Positions 8,310 through 18,097 of a stretch of 64,000 nucleotides of DNA are shown here, in pieces (the first letter of the stretch is position 1; each line of letters begins with the position of its first letter). The position numbers and the translations under genes are program-made. Below the pieces are notes generated by a model. The model had not been told where the DNA came from. It saw nothing but the letters and a program-made list of their open reading frames with translations, and did not search any database. Origin of the DNA: Candidatus Rifleibacteriota bacterium (lineage in GTDB: Bacteria; Muiribacteriota; Ozemobacteria; Ozemobacterales; Ozemobacteraceae); NCBI GenBank assembly GCA_015232575.1, contig JADFZL010000009.1:62001-126000 (forward strand). Direction: 5' to 3'.

Positions 8310-10382
8310 ATGAACATCGTTGAAGTAAAACTTAAACAGCTTTTCGCAAATCGATTTCTGGAAACAATTCTTGTCTGCATGAGTTTCTACATTGTCTTTT
8401 TATTAATTCAGACAAGCATTACTGGCTTATACCTGCATCTGCTTTCCAGTTTTTTCTTCTTTATAGTATTATGTGTTCTGTATTATTTCAGAGACAATAT
8501 TAATCCTGACAAAGTTTTTCTGGTTATAATCGCATCGCTGATGCTGATCTTGCCAGTTGGTTTCATCCAGATGGGTCTGCTTTCCGAAAATATCATCATA
8601 GCACCGATGGTTCCAATTCTTCTGCGAATGATTTTTGGAATACGTGGCGGAAAAATCGGATTGATTTATCTCTTTATCGTTCTCGGCTTTTTTTCAGTAA
8701 TGTTCTGTACAAATATTCTGTCTATCGATCTGGATGTGTCAAAGTTTGTTACCAGTTCAAACGCCTGGATTTATGACATATCCATCATTTTTTTGATATC
8801 GATTCTGTTCTTCATAGTGTATACACCTGCTGAATTAACAATCATGGAAAAACAGGCCTGGCTCAAGGCAATCTTCAACGGAGTTCACGATGCTATTTTT
8901 ATTCGAGATGTTCACTCCGGTAGAATAATCGAATGTAACCAGCGTGCCATTGAAGTATTCGGTTATTCGCGGGAAGAAATTCTTGAAGCTCCAGTAGGTT
9001 TTTTGAGCGCAGAATTGCCTCCTTACACAAGCAGTTTGTTCACAGAGAAGTTTCAGCAGGTAATTAAAGAGGGTTACTCTAATTTCTGTTGGCATTTAAA
9101 GCGAAAAGATGAAACGCTTCTGTGGGTCGAGGGTGATATGCGAAGGATCCGTATTGGAGAACTGGATGTTATAATCACCAACCTGAGAGACATGTCTTTA
9201 CGAAAAAAGCTCGAAGAGCAGCTTTTGCAGGCGAAAAAGATGGAATCAGTCGGCAGACTTGCCGGAGGCATCGCGCATGATTTCAATAACCTGCTTTCAC
9301 CAATCATTGGTTTTTCGGACCTTATGCTGAAATCTGACACAACCGATTCCAATCACCGGGACATGCTGGAAATGATTTTAAAAGCTGGTGGTCGCGCACG
9401 AGATCTGACGAGTCAACTTCTAGCCTTCAGCAGGAAACAAATATTGCTTCTCAAACCACTTGATCTGGAAAAGATTCTGAAAGAAATCGAACAGATCCTT
9501 CGACATACAATCCGGGAAGATATTCATATTAAAATGACAATTCAGCCTGACGCAGGAATCGTGCGGGCCGATGCCGGGCAGATTGAGCAGATATTGATGA
9601 ATCTTGCTCTGAATGCTCAGGATGCAATGCCAAAAGGAGGCACGCTTAACTTTAAACTGTCCAGAGAAATGTTCCAGCCCACAAACCCCGATGAATCGAA
9701 CGATATTCCTCCAGCTCCACATGTAATGCTGGAAATAACTGATTCGGGGCATGGAATGAGTCAAGATGTACTGCAGCATCTGTTTGAGCCCTTTTTCACG
9801 ACGAAAGAAAAGGGCAAAGGGACAGGGCTTGGACTTTCCATGGTTTATGGTATTGTCAAACAACACAACGGACACATTCTTGCAGAATCAACCCTCAACT
9901 CCGGTACTACCTTTAAAATTTATCTGCCCGTAACTACCGACAATATTGAAAATATAAGTGAACCGCAAGTATCTGTAAGTGCAATTGGCGGTTCTGAAAC
10001 AATCATGGTCGTCGAAGACGATGAGATCGTGCGCAATATGATTCACCTGATTCTGACGAAACAGGGATACAAAGTTTTAAGCGCAGGGAATGGTCCAAAA
10101 TGCCTGGAATTACTCAAAAACAGCCAGGACAAGATTGATATGCTTCTGACCGACATCATCATGCCTGCTATGAATGGAAAAGAACTTTATGAGAGGCTCA
10201 GCATGCGTTTTTCAACACTGAAAGTTCTCTTTATCTCCGGATATGATCAGAATGTTATAACCAGGCAGGGAATACTTGATTGCCATCTTCACTATCTGCA
10301 AAAACCTTTTACCTCAGATAGTCTCTGTGCCAAAATTCGTGAAACAATCGAATCAGTCTGCAATATGCCCTTGAAAGTATAA
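8310..10382 (+). CDS. membrane hybrid histidine kinase (PAS-HisKA-HATPase-REC)
   Basis: The 690-residue protein has about six membrane helices in residues 18-172, a PAS domain with PAC motif (about 185-295) and a HisKA domain with the phospho-acceptor His323 in GGIAHDFNNLL. The ATPase domain has NLALNAQDAM (N box, 431-440), DSGHGM (G1) and FEPFFTTKEKGKGTGLGLS (F and G2 boxes). A C-terminal receiver follows, with acidic pocket EDDE (569-572), acceptor Asp615 in LLTDIIMPAMNG and a late QKPF lysine. All catalytic residues are present. The AHDFNN form of the H box is common in PAS-containing hybrid kinases. No DNA-binding regulator is adjacent, so the phosphorelay partner lies elsewhere. The signal sensed is unknown. 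Confidence 0.92.
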   Translation: MNIVEVKLKQLFANRFLETILVCMSFYIVFLLIQTSITGLYLHLLSSFFFFIVLCVLYYFRDNINPDKVFLVIIASLMLILPVGFIQMGLLSENIIIAPMVPILLRMIFGIRGGKIGLIYLFIVLGFFSVMFCTNILSIDLDVSKFVTSSNAWIYDISIIFLISILFFIVYTPAELTIMEKQAWLKAIFNGVHDAIFIRDVHSGRIIECNQRAIEVFGYSREEILEAPVGFLSAELPPYTSSLFTEKFQQVIKEGYSNFCWHLKRKDETLLWVEGDMRRIRIGELDVIITNLRDMSLRKKLEEQLLQAKKMESVGRLAGGIAHDFNNLLSPIIGFSDLMLKSDTTDSNHRDMLEMILKAGGRARDLTSQLLAFSRKQILLLKPLDLEKILKEIEQILRHTIREDIHIKMTIQPDAGIVRADAGQIEQILMNLALNAQDAMPKGGTLNFKLSREMFQPTNPDESNDIPPAPHVMLEITDSGHGMSQDVLQHLFEPFFTTKEKGKGTGLGLSMVYGIVKQHNGHILAESTLNSGTTFKIYLPVTTDNIENISEPQVSVSAIGGSETIMVVEDDEIVRNMIHLILTKQGYKVLSAGNGPKCLELLKNSQDKIDMLLTDIIMPAMNGKELYERLSMRFSTLKVLFISGYDQNVITRQGILDCHLHYLQKPFTSDSLCAKIRETIESVCNMPLKV

Positions 10383-10490
10383 CGAATCAGCAGGTTATTG
10401 AGATCCCTTAAAAGACATTTTTATTTCTGAAGGCAACTTAATTGATTCCTTCAGACAATTCGGTTGGAAAGATAATTTCATTTCGCCGTT

Positions 10491-10792
10491 CTACAGGTGA
10501 TCGTAAAGATTTGCACCTCTTATATATGTCAATTCCTCTGTAAACAGTTCAGCCTGTTCTAAAACCGTTTCTGTTGCCAGTACTGCATATCAGGCGGATA
10601 TCCATACTGGCGCAGGATATGTTTTACCATGACTTTAGGTTTGGCCTTTACACTTTCCCAGATAGTCCAGACAATTGAGACATTTTCCTTAACTTTTTCA
10701 TAGAGAACCACTGCAAGTTCCCGCAATTTATCTTTTTCCATAACCTTCCGGGCACTGTCGTTGTTTGCAATTGCTGAACAAATTGAATTATA
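10491..10792 (-). pseudogene. type I restriction HsdR C-terminal remnant with frameshift
   Basis: The translation matches the C-terminal DUF3387-type end of type I restriction subunit R: NNDSARKV, then LRELAVVLYEKVKENVSI, WTIWESVKAKPKVMVKHIL and RQYGYPPDMQ. After PPD the frame breaks near 10603, and the family's ATETVLEQAELFTEEL ending continues in the +1 frame to a stop at 10491-10493. The 5' end of the frame is closed by the TAG that ends the DUF3795 gene. No methylase, specificity or helicase segments are present, so it is a relic of a lost restriction system. Confidence 0.72.
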
Positions 10793-11152
10793 CTATTCTT
10801 CGAGGTTTTTCAGGGTGTGTTTTCGAAGGTTTGTCATTTTTTTTGCATATTCTTGCAAACCTTTGTTTTTGATCAGGGATATGCAGGCTGCGCGGTTGGA
10901 TTTAAAGAGAAAAGCAAAAAATTTTGAAAAAATATTGTTGAACATGCTGCAAGCCATTGGATCTGGGTATTCAAGACATTCAGCACATGAGGAGATTTTT
11001 TTATTCATGCAGCATATTCTTATTTTGCACCATGTAGCTTTCTCATTTTTCCTGCATCCATCACACTTTTCATTTAAAAATGATTTGCATGCACCGCAAT
11101 ATAGCCCGCAAAAAGCTACCGAATTAAGATCTTCAACAATTTGTCTGCTCAT
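10793..11152 (-). CDS. DUF3795 cysteine-rich protein
   Basis: The 119-residue protein shows the DUF3795 pattern: FCGLYCGACKSF (residues 14-25), KCDGCRKN, TWCKIRICC and SCAECLEYPDP. About ten conserved cysteines suggest zinc or iron-sulfur binding. The role of the family is not established. A weak GAGAAA ribosome binding site precedes the ATG. It is transcribed on the same strand as the U32 gene, 77 bases downstream of that gene's stop. The C-terminal helix-rich part (SNRAACISLIKNKG) is family-typical. Confidence 0.8.
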   Translation of the reverse strand: MSRQIVEDLNSVAFCGLYCGACKSFLNEKCDGCRKNEKATWCKIRICCMNKKISSCAECLEYPDPMACSMFNNIFSKFFAFLFKSNRAACISLIKNKGLQEYAKKMTNLRKHTLKNLEE

Positions 11153-11229
11153 AATTTTTCTCTTTCTTATTTTATCATCAAATTCCGGTTATAGCACTTG
11201 TTGCACAACAGGCTCGATAGACACTTATT

Positions 11230-13488
11230 TTATAAGCGGATAATTTCGGGGAAGCAGGATTTCAGGATTGCGAGTATTTTGGCGGGGTTGTCGCCTGGAC
11301 CAGGGCAGATGTCGATTTGAACGTCTACGCCGTCGGGGACGGGGAAACCGGTTTGGCGGTTCTGAAGAAATAAGCCAGAAAAACCGTTTCCGATATTGTG
11401 GACAAAGAATCTGTCACCGTGGCTGTTTGTAACAGTTTCTGTTTCGGAAATCTGCTGAGTAAAACGCGAAATTGAAACCAGCGGATTCACGGCAGCGGTC
11501 CACAATGTTCCGGCGTAGCCTCTGAAACAGTTTACTGGCCATTCTCTTCCGGCAGTTGCAATGAAACCTTTTTCAATTATCAACTCAACAGCCTTTTCAT
11601 TGACCAGATTAAACAACCAGTCAAATCTGTAAGTGTGTTTCTTCACCTGCTTTGAAAAATAAAAAGCTTCCCAGCCTGCGCAGAGTATTTCTGATTCTGG
11701 TATTTCCTGGAGCATTTTTTCGAGAATGCCACGTTCGGCATAATTTTTACAGAAAGGCAGCCAGAAAGACTTATTACCAGATACCGCTGTTTTCTCATCT
11801 AATCTTGGAATCCAGCAGTCTGCCTTAAGTTGCCCCTTAATATCAATTTCATTCCAGAATCGTACAAAAATCTTTCTTTTGCGGGTTAGTTTAAATATCT
11901 CATTCGGTTTGGAAACAACCTGTAAAGGATTTGGCAATCTTGCTTTCAGATTATCAGAAGATGATGAAGGAAGCTTTGATGATTGAATAGAAGCAATCTT
12001 TTCAAGAAAAGCACGTTTAAGTTTTTTCAGCGAAGATGGCGACAGGAAAAGATTTTTACCCAGCGCTGTGAAAATGTGTCTTCCAGATTTAAAATCATTC
12101 CCGAGAATTTCGAATCTTTCCTGCAAAATTCCTTCATCAAGACCTTTTTCATGTGCGATAGAAAGATTTTCAGTGCTCTGTACTCTTATTGGAACGCTGT
12201 TACAGACACTTTCAACAGCAAGTGGAACATCCAGGTTGCCAGACCAGAAAAGGTCAAGGGAAATTCTTTCCCAGTCAGGATTCCATTCTTTTTCCCATTC
12301 AATTTTAGCTGAGAGATCATTTCTGAAAAAATCAGTTCCCTGTGGTAAATCTGGAAGTCCTCGTACAAGGAAAAGATTCTCTTTTGCTGCTTTGCCTGCT
12401 GAAGGAAGTTGTTCAACATAAGTCAGCCTTGCACCGGCTCTCTCGTCGTTTTGTCTCCAGAATATGCCATCACCAGATTTCAGTTGTACAAGCGAAGAGA
12501 CTTTGGTAAGTCCGCTGCTCTGCTTTTCGAGAATTTTTCCGGCAAATTCACCTGTTTTACCAGATTCTTCAGCGGTGAACCAGTTATTCTGAGGTTTTTC
12601 GGAAATAAATCCACTTTGGAAACCTCTTGAAAAGACTGACAACAATTCCTTGTCTCTGGCAACCTCGTTCGCTTCAGGAGTTTCATTTATTTTATCAATC
12701 GCATTCCTGTATGCCCGAACCACAGAATAAACGTAGTCGGCGTCCTTCATTCTGCCTTCAATTTTTAAAGAACTTATTCCGGCTTTTTGAATATTATCAA
12801 TATGTTCGTACAAATTTAAATCTTTTGGACTGAAATAGAATTTTTTATCATCCCTGTTCTTTGAATACGGTTTTCTGCACGGCTGAGCGCAGGTTCCACG
12901 ATTTCCAGAACGAGTTCCGAGAGAATTGCTCCAGAAGCAACGCCCGGAAATGCTGAAACACATTGCTCCATGTACAAACATTTCAAGTTCAAAAGGAGCA
13001 TCAGAAGATATTTGTGAAATTAAATCGAGAGACATTTCGCGGGGAAGAATTACTCTGCTGATATTCAGGCTTTTGAGAAATTCTGCACCGCCCATTCCAT
13101 CCCAGGCTGCCTGAGTGCTTAAATGAACTTCCAGAGAAGATTTTCTTCGAAGTAATTCTGATGCAATTCCCAAATCCTGGATAATTATTGCATCGGGCTG
13201 GATGTGCTCATAAAAATCAAGAGCTTCTCTTACCAGCCGCCATTCATGATCAAAAACAAGCGTATTAAAGGTAATATAGAGTTTTTTTCCGAGGTTTCTC
13301 GTCACTCTACGCGCCCACTTAAGAGCAGATTCGTCAAAATTGCCGGCAAATGCTCTGGCACCAAAACGTTTGCCACCAAGATAAATTGCATCCGCACCAG
13401 CAACAAGTGCAGCTTTAAAAGAATTCTGATCCCCGGCGGGTGCCAGCAGTTCAAGTTTTTTTAATTTCTTTTCAGATTTTTTCTGCAT
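11230..13488 (-). CDS. peptidase U32 family protein (RlhA/TrhP-like)
   Basis: The 752-residue protein begins ELLAPAGDQNSFKAALVAGADAIYLGGKRFGAR, the U32 TIM-barrel opening. It carries the cysteine signature MFVHGAMCFSISGRC (about 167-181) followed by NRGTCAQPCR, then FSPKDLNL and SLKIEGRMK. In E. coli the relatives TrhP and RlhA hydroxylate RNA (tRNA U34 or 23S rRNA C2501) using prephenate and an iron-sulfur cluster. The four cysteines here are suitable for such a cluster. The long C-terminal extension resembles the DUF3656 region of RlhA-type proteins. The peptidase label is historical, so an RNA hydroxylase is more likely. It lies downstream of the dnaB operon but 155 bases away. Confidence 0.85.
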   Translation of the reverse strand: MQKKSEKKLKKLELLAPAGDQNSFKAALVAGADAIYLGGKRFGARAFAGNFDESALKWARRVTRNLGKKLYITFNTLVFDHEWRLVREALDFYEHIQPDAIIIQDLGIASELLRRKSSLEVHLSTQAAWDGMGGAEFLKSLNISRVILPREMSLDLISQISSDAPFELEMFVHGAMCFSISGRCFWSNSLGTRSGNRGTCAQPCRKPYSKNRDDKKFYFSPKDLNLYEHIDNIQKAGISSLKIEGRMKDADYVYSVVRAYRNAIDKINETPEANEVARDKELLSVFSRGFQSGFISEKPQNNWFTAEESGKTGEFAGKILEKQSSGLTKVSSLVQLKSGDGIFWRQNDERAGARLTYVEQLPSAGKAAKENLFLVRGLPDLPQGTDFFRNDLSAKIEWEKEWNPDWERISLDLFWSGNLDVPLAVESVCNSVPIRVQSTENLSIAHEKGLDEGILQERFEILGNDFKSGRHIFTALGKNLFLSPSSLKKLKRAFLEKIASIQSSKLPSSSSDNLKARLPNPLQVVSKPNEIFKLTRKRKIFVRFWNEIDIKGQLKADCWIPRLDEKTAVSGNKSFWLPFCKNYAERGILEKMLQEIPESEILCAGWEAFYFSKQVKKHTYRFDWLFNLVNEKAVELIIEKGFIATAGREWPVNCFRGYAGTLWTAAVNPLVSISRFTQQISETETVTNSHGDRFFVHNIGNGFSGLFLQNRQTGFPVPDGVDVQIDICPGPGDNPAKILAILKSCFPEIIRL

Positions 13489-13643
13489 TTTCTAACCGAC
13501 ATTTTGTTTGTATTCAAGCCACTCACCCTTCCCTCTAATAAGGTTACGTCGATGAGATGGAAAAAAAACCAAATTATTTAATATAGTAAAATTATCATAA
13601 GTTCTCATAAATACAGTAGTCCGTAATAAAAGAGACATTTTCT

Positions 13644-14306
13644 TTACTGCTCTCTCTCACCGATGCTTCCGTGGGAAAGATCCTGGGTGAGAGTATTCGA
13701 ATTATCTATAGTATCGTGAGTCACTGAATTACCGTTGTTTTCAGGAGGTTCAGGCAATGTACAAGTTTCCAGAGCCGGCCGGTTTCGTATTTTTTCTTTG
13801 ATCTTTGTCATAATAAACGCTATTAAAAATCCGAGAATGAAACCGGTTAAAACGTCGATTGGATAATGAACTCCCACATAAACTCTGGAATATGCAACAA
13901 CAATGGCTGCAAAGATTGCCGGCAAACCGACTTTGGTGCCCATTTCAAAAAACAGCATAAAAGCCAGATTAGAAGAATTTGCGGCATGGGCAGAAGGAAA
14001 AGACTTACCTGTGAGGCATCCAATGAGCTTTCTTGATTCAGGAATATCGCAACATGGTCTCAGGCGCTTAACTTTCTTTTTGATAATTCCGGCTGTGAGA
14101 TAGTCGCTTGAACCGACTGAAATGCAGAGCATAAGAGCAAAAAATCTGTATTTTCCGCCTGAGCTGAAGATCAGCCATAAAAGGAGAGCAACCAGAAAAG
14201 GCGTCCAGTAGTGTTCGTTTGTAATAACAGGCATTAATGAATCGAAATATTGGTTTACAAGGTTCTGATTAAAAAAAGCAAACAGACTGCGGTCAAGTTC
14301 TACCAC
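13644..14306 (-). CDS. PAP2-family membrane phosphatase
   Basis: This 220-residue protein has all three phosphatase motifs of the PAP2 superfamily: KKKVKRLRPC, PSAHAAN, and SRVYVGVHYPIDVLTG with the catalytic histidines and aspartate. About five or six membrane helices surround them. Substrates in the family include undecaprenyl pyrophosphate, phosphatidate and phosphatidylglycerophosphate; which one applies is not visible. I start it at GTG 14306 because GAGGAA sits 7 bases upstream and the protein then begins VVELDRSLFAFFNQ, as family members do. The frame extends upstream to 14405 only through dnaB. It overlaps the dnaB 3' end by 14 bases, so translation is coupled. The tail after the last helix is Pro/Asn-rich and polar. 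Confidence 0.82.
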   Translation of the reverse strand: MVELDRSLFAFFNQNLVNQYFDSLMPVITNEHYWTPFLVALLLWLIFSSGGKYRFFALMLCISVGSSDYLTAGIIKKKVKRLRPCCDIPESRKLIGCLTGKSFPSAHAANSSNLAFMLFFEMGTKVGLPAIFAAIVVAYSRVYVGVHYPIDVLTGFILGFLIAFIMTKIKEKIRNRPALETCTLPEPPENNGNSVTHDTIDNSNTLTQDLSHGSIGEREQ

Positions 14307-15666
14307 GATATTCTTCCTCGGATTCTGATGAATAGGATGTTTCAAGATTATCAAATTTGGCAATATTCGAAAAGAATGCCAATTCGGCTGTGCCAACCGG
14401 GCCATTTCTCTGTTTGGCGATAATTACTTCAGCTTTATTGCGGCTGTTTTCATTCTTCGGATTATAATACGAATCACGGTACAGGAACAGAACTACATCG
14501 GCATCCTGTTCAATGGCTCCTGATTCACGAAGATCTGACAGCATCGGACGTTTGTCTGTACGTGTCTCAACCTGTCTTGAAAGCTGAGAAAGACAGATAA
14601 CCGGAACATTAAGCTCTCTTGCAAGCCCTTTCAAACCGCGGGAAATTGCCGAAACTTCCTGCTGGCGTCCTTCCTGAGCACTTTTTTGCGGACCAGTTAT
14701 AAGCTGAAGATAGTCAATGACGATCATGCCGATCTTTTCCTGCATAAACGCCCTTCTTGCTTTGGCACGCAGTTCAAGAAGCCCAATACTCGGTGTATCA
14801 TCAATAAACATCGGAGTGTCGCCAAGCATTCCGGCAACTGTGGTAATTTTAGTCCAGTCTTCGGGGTTCAAAAATCCCTTTCTGACCTTTTGTCCATCAA
14901 GGCGCCCTTCAGAACAGATAATTCTCTGTACAATCTGTTGTTTGGACATTTCAAGTGAGAAAATGAGCACAGGAACTCTGCAAACATGCGCCCCATACAT
15001 GGCAAGATTGATACAAAAAGCGGTTTTTCCCATGGATGGACGTGCTGCAAGAATTATGAGATCTGACGGCTGAAAGCCGGCTGTATATTCATCAAGTTTG
15101 GTGAAACCGGTTCCGACGCCTGTTACAGGCTGCTTTCGGTTTGCAAGGATTTCAAGATTTGAAAAAACTTCGTTTACAACATCGCCAACTCTTGAATAAG
15201 GATTTGAATGTCTGAACTGGCTTAGTTTAAGGATTTTCTGTTCAGCATCGTCAAGAAGTTTGATGGGATCTTCCTGAGAATCATAGCAGGCACGGTTAAT
15301 TTCGCCTGATACGCTGATAAGTCTTCTCAGCAGCGATTTTTCTTTAACTATTTCTGCATAATGCTCTGCATTAGAGGGCGATGGAGTAAGGTTGAGCAGA
15401 TTAGCTAGATATGATGCGCCGCCTGCTTCAGCGAGCTGATTTCTGCTTCTGAGAAGATCGGCAGTCGTTACGGTATCGCATGATTTCTGGTCTCTGTACA
15501 AATCGTAGAGTGCAGCAAAGATGTGGCGATGACCGATCTGATAAAAATCTTCACTGTTGACTATTTCAACGCCTTTAGCTACGGCATCGTCGCTTAAAAG
15601 CATTGATCCAAGCAGGCTCTGCTCGGCTTCAAGATTAAATGGAGGGACTTTAGTGTATTGTTCCAT
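14293..15666 (-). CDS. dnaB: replicative DNA helicase DnaB
   Basis: The 457-residue protein has the DnaB N-terminal helical domain (PPFNLEAEQSLLGSML; residues 8-23) and the RecA-like motor with Walker A ARPSMGKTAF, Walker B MIVIDYLQLI and the arginine-finger region LSDLRESGAIEQDADVVLFL. Length and motifs are normal for a hexameric 5'-3' helicase that loads at the fork. No intein is present. Its position after rplI in the rpsF-ssb-rpsR-rplI-dnaB order is a widely conserved bacterial arrangement, which supports the call. The stop overlaps the PAP2 start. Confidence 0.98.
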   Translation of the reverse strand: MEQYTKVPPFNLEAEQSLLGSMLLSDDAVAKGVEIVNSEDFYQIGHRHIFAALYDLYRDQKSCDTVTTADLLRSRNQLAEAGGASYLANLLNLTPSPSNAEHYAEIVKEKSLLRRLISVSGEINRACYDSQEDPIKLLDDAEQKILKLSQFRHSNPYSRVGDVVNEVFSNLEILANRKQPVTGVGTGFTKLDEYTAGFQPSDLIILAARPSMGKTAFCINLAMYGAHVCRVPVLIFSLEMSKQQIVQRIICSEGRLDGQKVRKGFLNPEDWTKITTVAGMLGDTPMFIDDTPSIGLLELRAKARRAFMQEKIGMIVIDYLQLITGPQKSAQEGRQQEVSAISRGLKGLARELNVPVICLSQLSRQVETRTDKRPMLSDLRESGAIEQDADVVLFLYRDSYYNPKNENSRNKAEVIIAKQRNGPVGTAELAFFSNIAKFDNLETSYSSESEEEYRGRT

Positions 15667-15768
15667 AAATAAAATTACCTCGCTGACATAGCGAGGAACA
15701 GCGCCTGCACATTGAATTCACACAAGAGAAAGCAATAACAGGCGCTTAAAGATATAATAAGCTTCACC

Positions 15769-16242
15769 TTATTTTTTTGATGAAGTCTGGACTACAGTTT
15801 CGTCTTGAAGTACAACAACTTTAAGTTTGGCTTTTACATCGACGCTGATCTTTGCAGTGAGGTCATACTGTCCAAGTTCTTTGATGTGGTCAGTAATAAG
15901 ATGGCGCTTGTCAATTTCAACACCAATTTCTTTTTTAATGAGTTCAACAAGTTCCGTGCTGGTAACTGAACCGAATAATCTGCCCTTGTCTCCGGATCTC
16001 TTGTATACTTTAAGAGTGTGTCCTTCGATTTTGTTTGCGATTTCCTGAGCAGCATTCTTTTCTTTAAGTGCTTTCTTCGCCCATGATGCCTGCACCAATT
16101 TGTGATGAGACATTACTCCATCAGTGATTCTAACAGCTAAAGATCTGGGAAAAAGGAAATTTCTTGCATAGCCTTCAGAAACTTTCTTCTTGTCACCTTT
16201 TCTACCAAGTCTATCTACATCATTTGTCAATAAAACTTCCAT
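15769..16242 (-). CDS. rplI: 50S ribosomal protein L9
   Basis: The 157-residue protein begins MEVLLTNDVDRLGRKGD and continues KVSEGYARNFLFPRSLAV, the L9 N-terminal RNA-binding fold. A long connecting helix and the C-terminal domain (GRLFGSVTSTELVELIKKE) follow. L9 binds 23S rRNA at the L1 stalk base. The length is slightly above the usual 148-150 because of a short TVVQTSSKK tail. A TAAGGAGGA-type ribosome binding site lies just before the start. It sits in the rpsF-dnaB operon. Confidence 0.97.
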   Translation of the reverse strand: MEVLLTNDVDRLGRKGDKKKVSEGYARNFLFPRSLAVRITDGVMSHHKLVQASWAKKALKEKNAAQEIANKIEGHTLKVYKRSGDKGRLFGSVTSTELVELIKKEIGVEIDKRHLITDHIKELGQYDLTAKISVDVKAKLKVVVLQDETVVQTSSKK

Positions 16243-16263
16243 TATTTTCCTCCTTTGGAAATT

Positions 16264-17298
16264 CTAGAAAAACGAATCGTCGTCGTCGGTTTCAGAAATA
16301 CCCGGTTTTTTAGCGGCAGCCGCTCTGAAATCAGCCCAGATATCTATGATTCCAAACCAGACGAGCAGTTGATTAAATAATACAGCCAGCAGCGACAAAC
16401 CAATTCGATTCGGCACTCCGAGCTTGTACGTTTCAAACAGCCAGAACAACAGAGAGAAACCCATAACCATATACAGAAATTTGCTTATAGCGAGGAAATT
16501 GGCACCCACAACCTTTGCAAGATGCGAGAGAGATGGATTAAAAAGCGAATCCGCTGAATAATACATCACCCACCCCGCAACAAATAGCCAGATTAGTTTC
16601 CAGTCAAATTTCCATGTTGAGAAATCTGGTAGTGGTTCAAATGAAACAGCATATTTTCTACTTAATTTCCAACCCACAAGTGAAATCAGAAGTAGAGAGA
16701 AAAAGTGCCATCCAAAAAAGAAGCTGAACGGAATCAGACATCCCAGAAATTCGAACCACTCTCTTGCCTCATTGAGGAAAATCGGCATTGCGTCGATATA
16801 GCTTTCCCTGACTTTTACGTTTTCGATTGATTCAACTTTCTCTATCACGGCCTTTTCGAAGCTCTGCGCCCATACATTCAGATATTCAGCCTGTTTCCAC
16901 ATTTCAACTCCGGCATCGCCCATTACAGGTGATATCATCCAGAATGATAGCGAAAAAAAACATGATATGGTCAGCGAAATAAAGAACGACTTGAATGTAT
17001 CTATTCCTGATCTGATCAGGAAAGCGAAGAAACCCGCCGGAATCAGCAGCATCGGAATCAGCATTAAAGCCGCAGACCAGCCGCCAATTCTGCTCATCGA
17101 AAAAATAGTCAGTAAACCATAGCCACAAAACCAGGGAATCCCATTGGCAAGAAGCACCAGAAACCCTGGAACAGCAGAAAGAGCAAGAAGGACAGTTCCG
17201 AATAATGGCATAAATCCTGAGGCAAAAACGATTATGGAAGTAAGAAGAGCCATAATACAAATATTTGCGCCCCTGCCAATTGTACTCTCGGAATTCAT
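16264..17298 (-). CDS. DUF2232 membrane protein
   Basis: This 344-residue polytopic protein, with about eight helices, matches DUF2232 proteins that commonly sit between rpsR and rplI. The C-terminal half contains the LFWLFETYKLGVPNRIGLSL-like segment typical of the family, and the extreme C-terminus is acidic (ETDDDDSFF). The family's function is not established. A transport-like or cell-envelope role has been proposed from its membrane topology. It starts at ATG 17298 and is followed 21 bases later by rplI. Position in the operon is the strongest support. Confidence 0.8.
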   Translation of the reverse strand: MNSESTIGRGANICIMALLTSIIVFASGFMPLFGTVLLALSAVPGFLVLLANGIPWFCGYGLLTIFSMSRIGGWSAALMLIPMLLIPAGFFAFLIRSGIDTFKSFFISLTISCFFSLSFWMISPVMGDAGVEMWKQAEYLNVWAQSFEKAVIEKVESIENVKVRESYIDAMPIFLNEAREWFEFLGCLIPFSFFFGWHFFSLLLISLVGWKLSRKYAVSFEPLPDFSTWKFDWKLIWLFVAGWVMYYSADSLFNPSLSHLAKVVGANFLAISKFLYMVMGFSLLFWLFETYKLGVPNRIGLSLLAVLFNQLLVWFGIIDIWADFRAAAAKKPGISETDDDDSFF

Positions 17299-17370
17299 TC
17301 CTGTTTCCTGTCTGTTCTTATAATTTCACACCGCAATTTCATTATTGCTGCACAAATTTCTGCAGAATTT

Positions 17371-17625
17371 CTACTGAGTTACAAAAGGCAGAAGAGCAAT
17401 ATTTCTCGCACGCTTAATCGCAGTGGTCAAAAGCTTCTGATGCCCCATGCATGTTCCGGTAGTGCGTCTGCTGACGATTTTGCCTCTTTCGTTAACAAAC
17501 CTTCTGAGTCTGTTGATATCTTTATAATCGATATGAGAAACTTTGTCCTTACAAAAATGGCACACCTTGCGGTGGCGATGTCTTCTCATTTCACCGGAAT
17601 TAGATTGATAATTATTTTCTGCCAT
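17371..17625 (-). CDS. rpsR: 30S ribosomal protein S18
   Basis: The 84-residue protein carries the S18 core: [40 protein letters not shown] and [16 protein letters not shown]. The paired cysteines in CHFC match the zinc-type version of S18. S18 pairs with S6 on the 30S platform. It lies 23 bases after ssb and before the DUF2232 gene, as is usual for this operon. Confidence 0.97.
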   Translation of the reverse strand: MAENNYQSNSGEMRRHRHRKVCHFCKDKVSHIDYKDINRLRRFVNERGKIVSRRTTGTCMGHQKLLTTAIKRARNIALLPFVTQ

Positions 17626-17648
17626 ACATTTTCTCCATTAACTTTTCT

Positions 17649-18080
17649 TTAAAATGGAACATCACTTGAACCGTCGGAAAATCCATCCGGTTCGCCTGCA
17701 TCCATTGAGGATTCATAAGCGGACGCATCTTCAGATGATCTCTGGCCGCCAACCGGGCCAAGGAACTGAACATTGTCTGCAACAACTTCTACAACGGTGC
17801 GTTTCTGTTTATCCTGAGTTTCATAGGAGCGAGTCTGCAAACGACCTTCAACAAAAACAGACCGGCCCTTGGTAAGAAATTTCGAACAATTCTCACCAGC
17901 TTTTCCCCAGACGACAATGTTGAAGAAATCAGTCTGCTTTTTCCATTCTCCGTCACTGCCTTTATACTGACGATTTACAGCTATTCCAAGCTTTGCAACC
18001 GCAGTACCCTGCGGGGTAAACTTAAGTTCAGGATCCCTTGTAAGATTCCCGATCAATAAAACTTTGTTAAGGTTTGCCAT
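17649..18080 (-). CDS. ssb: single-stranded DNA-binding protein
   Basis: The 143-residue protein begins MANLNKVLLIGNLTRDPELK, the SSB OB fold, with WGKAGENCSKFLTKGRSVFVEGRL and an acidic C-terminal tail ending SSDVPF, the protein-interaction tip. The linker between OB fold and tip (about residues 113-137) is short, Ser/Gly/Asp-rich and flexible. It binds single-stranded DNA as a tetramer during replication and repair. It is located between rpsF and rpsR, the standard place. Confidence 0.97.
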   Translation of the reverse strand: MANLNKVLLIGNLTRDPELKFTPQGTAVAKLGIAVNRQYKGSDGEWKKQTDFFNIVVWGKAGENCSKFLTKGRSVFVEGRLQTRSYETQDKQKRTVVEVVADNVQFLGPVGGQRSSEDASAYESSMDAGEPDGFSDGSSDVPF

Positions 18081-18097
18081 TTTGTTCTCTAATTAGT

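Noticed and set aside
10425..10455. Inverted repeat TCTGAAGG/CCTTCAGA after the histidine kinase
   Set aside because: Eight-bp arms without a T tract give only weak support for a terminator, so it was not listed.
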